Below are positions 38,237 to 44,598 of a DNA stretch of 64,000 nucleotides, piece by piece (position 1 is the first letter of the stretch; every line of letters starts with the position of its first letter). This DNA is from Myxococcus eversor (GTDB taxonomy: Bacteria > Myxococcota > Myxococcia > Myxococcales > Myxococcaceae), in NCBI RefSeq assembly GCF_010894455.1, contig NZ_JAAIXY010000008.1:310001-374000 (forward strand), read 5' to 3'. Made by a program: the position numbers and the translations under genes. Below the pieces are notes generated by a model. That model did not search any database. It was not told where the DNA came from and worked only from the letters and a program-made list of their open reading frames with translations.

Positions 38237-38701
38237 TCAGACATCATGGTCGCAGACCAGACACTTGGGCTTGGCCTCCGCCCCCGCCATGGCCACGACG
38301 GGACCCTGGAGGAGAGGAACCGGAGGGGTGTTCTTGTCGTTGTGGAGCATCAGGTCGAGGGCTCGCGCCACGTTCTTCCCCTCGAACTTCACGTCGAAGG
38401 AGAAGTTGACGAACTCCGCCTTGCCCTTCGTCTTGTTGGAGGCCACGCCGCCTCCCGCAGTGCCTGCTTCATCGCCGGTGCTCAGCTTGAAGTTGGAGTC
38501 CTTCACGCATACTGGATTGCCCGCGACAGAGACCTTCTTGGTTCCCTTGTCGGTATCAGAGGATTGCGCGACGTTGGGGTAGGGGAGGGGGACGGGGCCC
38601 GCGGGGCTGGGTGTCTTGCACACGTCAGGGAATGCGACGGTGACGCCCCCGCTGTCCTTGGTGACGACGGACATCTTGTTCACACCAGTGTTGACGGGCA
38701 T
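38237..38701 (-). CDS. DUF4150 PAAR-like protein
   Basis: 154 residues. DUF4150 domains are PAAR-related caps that sit on the VgrG spike and sharpen or load effectors. Motifs seen are MPVNTGVNKMSVVTKDSGG, VAFPDVCKTPSPAGPVPLPY, PNVAQSSDTDKGTKKVSVAG and CVKDSNFKLSTGDEAGTAGG, and near the C-terminus NTPPVPLLQGPVV followed by KCLVC. The ATG at 38701 has GGGGAGGA four bases upstream; the open frame continues upstream to 38944 without family similarity. Here the PAAR-like domain is a stand-alone protein without a toxin fused at its C-terminus, so the cargo must be carried by separate proteins. Confidence 0.88.
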   Translation of the reverse strand: MPVNTGVNKMSVVTKDSGGVTVAFPDVCKTPSPAGPVPLPYPNVAQSSDTDKGTKKVSVAGNPVCVKDSNFKLSTGDEAGTAGGGVASNKTKGKAEFVNFSFDVKFEGKNVARALDLMLHNDKNTPPVPLLQGPVVAMAGAEAKPKCLVCDHDV

Positions 38702-38810
38702 GGCGTCCTCCCCAGGAAGACAGGATACCCCATCCCGGAGGCCAGGAGCGAGGCGGCCCCTGTCCGACTCGGGCGCCATCCCACTCCAATGTGTGCGCCT
38801 TGGGGCGCGC

Positions 38811-39848
38811 TCAGCGCGGACTTCGCTGGTCGGGGCGCGCTGAATCCGACACGGCTTGTCGGACGCGCTCCAACGCGGTGGCATCCACTTCGCCAATGCG
38901 GGCGCGAGAGGGAGCCGCCAGCCACGCCTCCACCAGGCGAGCAAGGCCCCGCGTCAGCTCCGCCGGATTCTGATGCCCCGCCACCACGGCGGCCGTGCAG
39001 GCCTTCTCGTTGCCAAGGAAGTAGTGGGCCAACATCCAGTAGTTCGCGAGCAGCGGGTTCGCTGACAACTCCTGCTTCTCGACCCCCCACTCCGCGTCGC
39101 CAGGTGCCTGCTCCAGGTACTCCTTGAGGCTCGGGCTGGGGCGACCCCACAGGACACCGTACATCCAGCGCGAGCGGCCATGCAGATGGAGGCTGCGGGG
39201 GGCGGTGGGTGCCCGCGCGTCAGGGCTCGGTACCGCCAGTCGGGCATCATGCTCCCGGGCGACTTCCTGGAGCGCTTCATAGTGGGGGTCGCCGACCCAG
39301 CCCGGGGCCTCATCGGGTTCGGGCTCGTTGTCGGAGAGCCAGGCGGTGAGCAGGAAGTTCTTCAACGAGTGCGCCGCCCGCAAGGCGCCTCGCCCATGCG
39401 CATAGGGAAAGACGAGCAGTGGCTGCCCTGGCTCGGACAGCAGGCTCATCAAGACCCGGTCTCCCGAGGCTTCCTCGCTGAGGACGAAGAGTCCGGCGAA
39501 GAGTCCTTCGGGATAGGACTGGAGCAAGGCCGCGAGCGCGTCGAGGTCCGCGGGCATGCGCGAAGGCACGTCGAGCCGGAGGGAGCGGTCTTCCGAATTC
39601 CAGATGGAGTCCGCGGAGTCTCGTGAGTTCAGCGCGTGCTGGATGGCCTCCCACTCCTGGAGTTGCGCGGGAGGGGCAATGCCAAGCACGCGCCGGATAT
39701 CGGTGAGGCGGGCCTGAAGGGCGGCTGGGTCCACGCTGGCCAGTCGAGCACGGAAGTGCGCGGGCTCCCGTGCAACGACTGTTTCGACGACGTCCGCCAG
39801 GCTCGCCGACAGCAGCGTCTCGGGGGTCAGGGTCTGAAGGTCCAGCAT
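38811..39848 (-). CDS. T6SS-island protein of unknown family
   Basis: 345 residues, no signal peptide or membrane helix. The N-terminal ~100 residues are helical (LTPETLLSASLADVVETVVA), the middle is mixed alpha/beta (LFAGLFVLSEEASGDRVLM, PLLVFPYAHGRGALRAAHSL), and the C-terminal third is helical with LANYWMLAHYFLGNEKACTA. The start is ATG 39848, 16 bases after the pseudo-ketosynthase gene and in its transcript. I do not recognise the family. Position between that gene and DUF4150 suggests an effector chaperone, an effector or an immunity protein. I saw no catalytic motif. Confidence 0.65.
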   Translation of the reverse strand: MLDLQTLTPETLLSASLADVVETVVAREPAHFRARLASVDPAALQARLTDIRRVLGIAPPAQLQEWEAIQHALNSRDSADSIWNSEDRSLRLDVPSRMPADLDALAALLQSYPEGLFAGLFVLSEEASGDRVLMSLLSEPGQPLLVFPYAHGRGALRAAHSLKNFLLTAWLSDNEPEPDEAPGWVGDPHYEALQEVAREHDARLAVPSPDARAPTAPRSLHLHGRSRWMYGVLWGRPSPSLKEYLEQAPGDAEWGVEKQELSANPLLANYWMLAHYFLGNEKACTAAVVAGHQNPAELTRGLARLVEAWLAAPSRARIGEVDATALERVRQAVSDSARPDQRSPR

Positions 39849-39864
39849 GACGCCGCTCCGTCTC

Positions 39865-40938
39865 TCAGGTCGGGGAATCGAGGAGCACGGCACCCTGCGC
39901 TCCGTGGTCCGACACGCCCCATACCAGCGTGTGGCCCGGGCGCGCATGTCTTCGGGTCATGGAACGCGCCGCGTAGCACATGCCCACCGCCGCGCTCGCG
40001 GCCCCGACGTCACCCAGGTTGACCGCAGGCCAGACCTCGCGGACGTCCGAGGGCAAGGCGGAGCGCGGCGTCTGGGTCAGCGCGAGTCCCCAGGCCGAGG
40101 CGCGGTGCTCCTCACCATTCAGGTTGCCGATGACGGTGCCGACGGGCGCATGGCGGGTGAGGGTGAGCGCCTCGTTGATGGCTCGAGACAAGGCTTGCCC
40201 TGTACCGCGGGCCTTCGATAGCGCCTCCTCAGGGGCTTCGGCCATCCCCACGGCGAGCAGGGTTGCCTCCGGGCGTCCCAGGCAGCGGCGAGGGTTCTCG
40301 AGCAGCAGGCAGACCCCGGCTTCACCAGGCATCAAGCCCACGGGGTGTTCCGGACCTTTCAGTCGACGTGTCTCGGCGAGCCAGCGCAGGGAGCTGGTGT
40401 CCAGCAGGCTGTCGACAGAGAGCAGCAGGGCTCTGTCCCATCGGCCCGAGGAGAGATGCTGTCCGGCGGCCTTCAGCGCCATCCAGGTCGCGGACTCTCC
40501 CAGGGGAAAGAAGAGCCGGGACTCCACGGGAATGGGGAGCTTCGCCGCTTGGAGGAGTCGCTCAATGAGCAGGGCTGTCTCCGCGAGGTGGAACGAGAAG
40601 CGGTCCGGAGCGAGCGAAGGCGCACAGAAGAGGAAGCCGCAGCGCTTCCAGGCCTCCCCGGGCCAGGCCTCGAGGGCGGAGTAACGGATGAGGTCGGACA
40701 GTGCCAGTCGGGCAAGCCTCGACCATCTGCCAAGCCCCTGGAACCCCTCCGTGACGCCTTCGACGGGGTGACCGATGAGTGGGACTTCGTCCTGGGCATC
40801 TGCATCCCAGACGACGACATCCCCTATGGGACGTGGACGGCTCAGGCCACAGCGGATGGCCGCGCAGACGCTCTCCGCGCCCTGCCCCAGGGACGTCATC
40901 ATCCCCATTCCCGAGAGCTTCAATGATGAGGTGCTCAT
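39865..40938 (-). CDS. Thiolase-fold (ketosynthase-like) protein lacking catalytic residues
   Basis: 357 residues. Overall pattern follows beta-ketoacyl-ACP synthases: N-terminal LSGMGMMTSLGQGAESVCAA, a nucleophile-elbow region FPLGESATWMALKAAGQHLS, SGRWDRALLLSVDSL, GEAGVCLLLEN, and a C-terminal PAVNLGDVGAASAAVGM. The active-site Cys of the ACAT-type elbow is replaced (GESAT), the first catalytic His region reads IGNLNGEEHR, and the GHTLGAAG His is replaced (GDVGAAS). It should therefore not be a condensing enzyme. It starts four bases after the Imm49-like gene and lies within the T6SS island, so an adaptor, chaperone or effector-scaffold role is inferred. Confidence 0.72.
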   Translation of the reverse strand: MSTSSLKLSGMGMMTSLGQGAESVCAAIRCGLSRPRPIGDVVVWDADAQDEVPLIGHPVEGVTEGFQGLGRWSRLARLALSDLIRYSALEAWPGEAWKRCGFLFCAPSLAPDRFSFHLAETALLIERLLQAAKLPIPVESRLFFPLGESATWMALKAAGQHLSSGRWDRALLLSVDSLLDTSSLRWLAETRRLKGPEHPVGLMPGEAGVCLLLENPRRCLGRPEATLLAVGMAEAPEEALSKARGTGQALSRAINEALTLTRHAPVGTVIGNLNGEEHRASAWGLALTQTPRSALPSDVREVWPAVNLGDVGAASAAVGMCYAARSMTRRHARPGHTLVWGVSDHGAQGAVLLDSPT

Positions 40939-40942
40939 GAGG

Positions 40943-41761
40943 TCAGGGGGCCGTCAGGTCGCGCCATGCATGCGGAGGAGGAAAGGGCTGGCGACTCCTT
41001 GCGAGCTCGCACAGCTCACCAGGGACCCGGGGATACTCCTGTCGCGAGGAGGCGAGCCCGGACTCCCGTGCCAGGCGGATGATGGCCACTGCTTGCACGT
41101 CGATATAGCGCTCGGTGTGGAGGAGGAGCGGCGGAAGGTCATTGAAGTGCGCGGCTCTGGCGTAGTTGGTGGCACGGCGCTGAACGATGGCCTCCAGGCT
41201 GTTCTCGAAAAGGGCGGGGGTTCGCGCGTGGAGTGCCTGGCAGAGCGAGTAGAAAGGGCTCTCTTCTTCGCCAATCACCCGGGCAAAGCGGTCCAGGAGC
41301 GCGGGAAGCGTTGGCGTGGCGTGTGGAGTGCGTAGCTCCAGGAAGAAGCGCTGCAGGAACTGTGGGAAGAGGAAGTCGTCCTCGTATTCGAGTGCCTCCG
41401 CCCAGCGGTCATCACACAGTCGAGCCAGCTCCTCCGCGGTCTCGAGGTCGTTGATGGCCAGGCAGTCGAAGAAGGCCCTGTTGCGAGACGTTCGCCAGAA
41501 GCAAGGCGTGCCGGTCAGCCCCTGGGCACATCCTCGCAGGTAATAGAGGCGGGCTTGTCCGGCGCGATGAAGGTCCGCGACATAGGGAAGGGCTTCCCCC
41601 GTCTCGAGGCATCCCGCGATGGCCCTCAGTCGGTAGCAGTGCGCGAGGTTGGTCAGGTCGCCCTCTTCGTCGGAAGGCCACGCTCCTGGAGGAGGAAGGC
41701 GGCGGAGGAGTGTCCTGAAGTGGGCCGCAAGGGTGTCCTGGACGTATTCGAGTTCTGTCAC
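40943..41761 (-). CDS. Imm49-like immunity protein, copy A
   Basis: 272 residues, helical and cytoplasmic. It shares ALEYEDDFLFPQFLQRFFLE, the Arg/Leu-rich N-terminal helices and a C-terminal RYIDVQAVAIIRLARESG with copy B at 36054-36872 (REYVTIPSL tail region). It follows the Imm11-type gene by 27 bases in an operon headed by an AHH-like nuclease gene. It may protect against the same toxin as Imm11 copy A, against a different toxin, or be an orphan immunity gene. Family assignment to Imm49 is moderate. Confidence 0.62.
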   Translation of the reverse strand: MTELEYVQDTLAAHFRTLLRRLPPPGAWPSDEEGDLTNLAHCYRLRAIAGCLETGEALPYVADLHRAGQARLYYLRGCAQGLTGTPCFWRTSRNRAFFDCLAINDLETAEELARLCDDRWAEALEYEDDFLFPQFLQRFFLELRTPHATPTLPALLDRFARVIGEEESPFYSLCQALHARTPALFENSLEAIVQRRATNYARAAHFNDLPPLLLHTERYIDVQAVAIIRLARESGLASSRQEYPRVPGELCELARSRQPFPPPHAWRDLTAP

Positions 41762-41788
41762 GGTGCGCGACTCAAGGTCGGTGCGGGT

Positions 41789-42379
41789 TCACAGGTCGAC
41801 GGGGGTTCCCACGGGGCTGACACTCACGCCAGCGAGGCCGGCGAGTTCCATCGCTTGGACCAGCTCCCACCGGGCGATGATGAGCCGGGGCATCGTCGTG
41901 AGCCGGAACAGGTTCCGTGACGGCTCGATGCGGCTCATGTCCAGCTCGAGCTTGCGCAGCCCAAAGACCTCGCCCTTCCGGAGGGCGCTGGGTTCATATT
42001 CGCTTCGCCGCATGTCCATGCAGTCGAGCGCGCCCAACACGTTGGCGACGAAGAACTCGCCCGGTTCGCGACGCCCCTTGTGATTGATGAGGCGAATGGG
42101 GAGGTACTCGATGTCGACTCCGGCGGAACTCTCGAGGACTTGTCGGAACCGCGCCGAGACGAAGAGGTATCCCAGGGTGTTGCGAAGACAATCGGTGACC
42201 CCCTTGCCACCCATTCTGCGAGACATGTGGAAGTCGAGCGCGGCCGGGTAGAGGCCCCTGGCTGGAACCCCTTCCGTGGGTTGCCAGATGCAAGCCAGGT
42301 CACGGGGGAATTGGTCGATGACGCAGTCCTCCAGGTCGGTCCGTGCCTGAAGGATGGCGTAGGAAGGTGTCGCGGTCAT
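41789..42379 (-). CDS. Imm11 (MXAN_0049-type) immunity protein, copy A
   Basis: 196 residues, soluble. It carries the family motifs DCVIDQFP, IEYLPIRLINHKGR, FFVANVLGALDCMD and SRNLFRLTTMPRLIIARWEL. Its ATG overlaps the stop of the nuclease gene as ATGA (42376-42379), the expected arrangement for a toxin and its cognate immunity protein made in step. By family it binds and blocks the toxin in the cytoplasm of the producer and of sister cells. It is clearly diverged from copy B outside the shared motifs, so cross-protection is unlikely. Confidence 0.82.
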   Translation of the reverse strand: MTATPSYAILQARTDLEDCVIDQFPRDLACIWQPTEGVPARGLYPAALDFHMSRRMGGKGVTDCLRNTLGYLFVSARFRQVLESSAGVDIEYLPIRLINHKGRREPGEFFVANVLGALDCMDMRRSEYEPSALRKGEVFGLRKLELDMSRIEPSRNLFRLTTMPRLIIARWELVQAMELAGLAGVSVSPVGTPVDL

Positions 42380-43152
42380 GGCCAGTCGACGCTGTCCAGG
42401 CGAAGGTTGTCCAGGTTGATGCCGGGGTTCTTCTCCCCGGAAGCAATCAGGAAGGCCCGGATGGCGGTGGACGCCTTCTCCAGCTCCGAGCGGCAGGCAT
42501 CCTTGTTCTCGTCCGTCAGCTTGTGCTTGGTCGGGTCGGACTCGCCCTTGGCGAGCTTGGCTTTGATGGAGTTCAGCTTCGTCCCCAGGCTCGCGCTGTA
42601 GTGCTCATGCTCCGCGGGGCCTTCCGGTGGAACGTGCGTGGGGAGCTTGAGGATGCGCGCGACGACGTATTGCTTCGGGAGGATGATGACGTTGGGCATC
42701 TCATTGATGTTCCAACGCGTGGCCAGAATCAGTCGGCGTTCCTCGGGGTCGGGAAAGGCGGTTTCGAGCTCACCACACGCGATGACGTGGTGGGTGTTGT
42801 GCCAGTAGGGCTTCTTCCAGTCCTGGAAGTTGGAGCCTCGGTCCAGGTCCCACGCGCCATCCGAGAGGGGATTGGGGGCGTGTGTTCCTGGCTCGACCTC
42901 GCCGCTCTTGCGGATGGTGGGGGCGAGGTCCTCTACCCAGACCGCGACCCACCGCTCGGGAGAGCGCATGTTCGGGACGTCGTAGATGTGCTTCTCCGAC
43001 GCCTTCGAGTAGTCGTGAGCATTCTTGCGGTAGTTGCAGCGTGGGAACTTCTTGTTCTTGTAGTCCACGTGCCGCCACAAGCAGCCCGCTTCCTTGGGGG
43101 CGGTCTTGTGCTCGTTCTCCGCCCAGTCCGCGAGATGATCGCTGTCGGCCAT
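42376..43152 (-). CDS. AHH-like (HNH/treble-clef) nuclease toxin
   Basis: 258 residues. Catalytic-region pattern fits the AHH branch of HNH/endonuclease-VII folds: WHNTHHVIACGE (His 121/122), ILATRWNINEMPNVIILP (Asn-rich turn and NxxxLP), then PTHVPPEGPAEHEHYS with His and Tyr spaced as in AHH toxins. The first ~110 residues contain Cys and His (CLWRHVDYK, RCNYRKNAHDYS) and may be a delivery part. By family it would cut DNA or RNA in a target cell after T6SS delivery. It has no signal peptide or fused PAAR domain, so it would depend on the neighbouring DUF2169, DUF4150 and DUF6484 proteins. Its stop overlaps the Imm11 start. Confidence 0.72.
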   Translation of the reverse strand: MADSDHLADWAENEHKTAPKEAGCLWRHVDYKNKKFPRCNYRKNAHDYSKASEKHIYDVPNMRSPERWVAVWVEDLAPTIRKSGEVEPGTHAPNPLSDGAWDLDRGSNFQDWKKPYWHNTHHVIACGELETAFPDPEERRLILATRWNINEMPNVIILPKQYVVARILKLPTHVPPEGPAEHEHYSASLGTKLNSIKAKLAKGESDPTKHKLTDENKDACRSELEKASTAIRAFLIASGEKNPGINLDNLRLDSVDWP

Positions 43153-43161
43153 GGTCTCTCC

Positions 43162-44196
43162 TCAATCCTGTTCCAGCTTCGACACACCTTCCGCCATGAC
43201 GTGCACGCCCCGCACGTCATGCAGGCCATCCCCCAACAGGACATGCCCGCGCCACAGCAGCGTCACCCGCCCCGCGTCCGCGTCCAGGATGACGGTGTCC
43301 AATCGCATGGGCGGCTTCGCGTCCTCCGTGCCCGCCAGCTCCACGGTGACGACGGGAGGCGCCTGACCGGGCAGCGAGAAGGCCAGCCGCCCCTTCGGCG
43401 ACGCCCCGGCGATGATGACCGCCTCGTCCCCCTTCAAGTACCCCGGCGCCACGAGCCCCGGCGCCGCCGCGTTGAAGAAGCGCCGGTCGAAGTCCCTGGG
43501 CAACAGCGGCTTGCGCGTCTTGCTCCACGCCTCGTCATACGTCCCCGCGTACCTCGCCCGAGGCTGCCAGTCCGGTGACGTGAAGCCGAACCCCATCGGC
43601 GTCACCCGCTGCCCCCACTCGCGCAGCGGCTCCGCCGGGTCCTCCAGGTTGGGCAACCTCAACCCCTCCTCGAAGTGCCTCGCGCTGGCGCGAAAGCCCG
43701 TGCCCACCGGGTTGCGCGGCTCGAAGGCGGGCTTCTCCTGGTCCGTCCTGTCCCACCCACCGAAGGCCCGCTCCCACAGCAAGGCCATCCGCTCGAACGG
43801 CAGCGGCTTCGTCGCCGCCACCCGCCCCAGGCTCCGGAACCACGTGCGCTCCCCCAGCACCCGCACCGCCTTCTTCAGCGGCCCCACCTGCAGCGCCACC
43901 AACACCTCCGTGTCGCCCTTGCGCTGCGCGCACCCATGGCCCAACAACACCACGTCCGTCGCCGGCTTGATGAACGCGCCCTCCACCTCGTACCGGTAGC
44001 TGGACTCCCCAGGCTCCCCCCAGGGCTCGCCCTTCCAATCCACCTTCGGCTGCTCCTCCACCAAGGTGAGTCCCGCCTCGCCCAGCCGATAGGTCGCTTT
44101 CGCCACCAGCAGGAGCAGCGGTCGCCCCTCCTCGTCGCAGAGCCCCATCCAGTCCAGGGCGAACGGCGTCTCGTTCTCGACGGTGGGATGCCCCAT
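43162..44196 (-). CDS. DUF2169 T6SS-associated adaptor
   Basis: 344 residues. It matches DUF2169: VENETPFALDWMGLCDEEGR, PLLLLVAKATYRL, DVVLLGHGCA, WFRSLGRVAATKPLPFERMA, LLWERAFGGWDRTD, NPVGTGF and FNAAAPGLV. Proteins of this family are encoded beside VgrG, PAAR/DUF4150 and effectors and are thought to act as effector-loading adaptors at the T6SS tip. It is the first gene of the minus-strand island and is followed 10 bases later by the nuclease gene, so it may be the dedicated loader for that toxin. Its promoter must lie in the divergent region 44197-44598. Confidence 0.88.
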   Translation of the reverse strand: MGHPTVENETPFALDWMGLCDEEGRPLLLLVAKATYRLGEAGLTLVEEQPKVDWKGEPWGEPGESSYRYEVEGAFIKPATDVVLLGHGCAQRKGDTEVLVALQVGPLKKAVRVLGERTWFRSLGRVAATKPLPFERMALLWERAFGGWDRTDQEKPAFEPRNPVGTGFRASARHFEEGLRLPNLEDPAEPLREWGQRVTPMGFGFTSPDWQPRARYAGTYDEAWSKTRKPLLPRDFDRRFFNAAAPGLVAPGYLKGDEAVIIAGASPKGRLAFSLPGQAPPVVTVELAGTEDAKPPMRLDTVILDADAGRVTLLWRGHVLLGDGLHDVRGVHVMAEGVSKLEQD

Positions 44197-44598
44197 GGCG
44201 CGCGCGCCCCCCAGGCACGGGGCGGAAAGCCCTTGCGCCGGACAGGTATGTCACTGTAGCAGGCGCCCCCGCTTCGCGAAGGGTCCCCGTCCCAGGGAGC
44301 GCCGAGCCGCCGTCGCATGGGTTTGTTTCCGCGCCAGCAATTCCTCTCAAGGAACGTTTGAATCCCTGACGAACTCACCGTGTTTCAGGCTGGGTCGACT
44401 TCTACCGCCCGATTCTCCCTGTGAGTTTTCACCCCGCACCCAGTCTGGCCGTTTCTTGCTCATCAAGGAAAAACACGTAAATGTGCTTTACGTAAAAGGT
44501 TGTGAAATATGTCGAAACATGAATTCGTCATTTTGTATTTGAAATCCTGATTCCAGGTGTGTCACGAATATCCGGTCTTTCTACCGGAGGTAGTGCGT
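44197..44598. promoter_or_regulatory. 402-base divergent control region, AT-rich next to the protease gene
   Basis: No gene is evident. The ~180 bases before the M4 protease gene are strikingly AT-rich compared with the genome. They contain the inverted repeat at 44475-44493 and nearby small palindromes (ATGTCGAAACAT, GAATTC). The part next to the DUF2169 gene is GC-rich. The region must drive both the T6SS island (minus) and the protease (plus). The base composition could mean regulated, nucleoid-protein-controlled transcription. Confidence 0.55.
44475..44493. promoter_or_regulatory. Inverted repeat, likely operator
   Basis: ACGTAAA, spacer TGTGC and TTTACGT form a perfect 7-base palindromic pair with a centre-to-centre spacing of about 12 bases, right for a dimeric regulator contacting one face of the DNA. 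It lies ~105 bases before the protease start. The cognate regulator is unknown. Confidence 0.5.
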
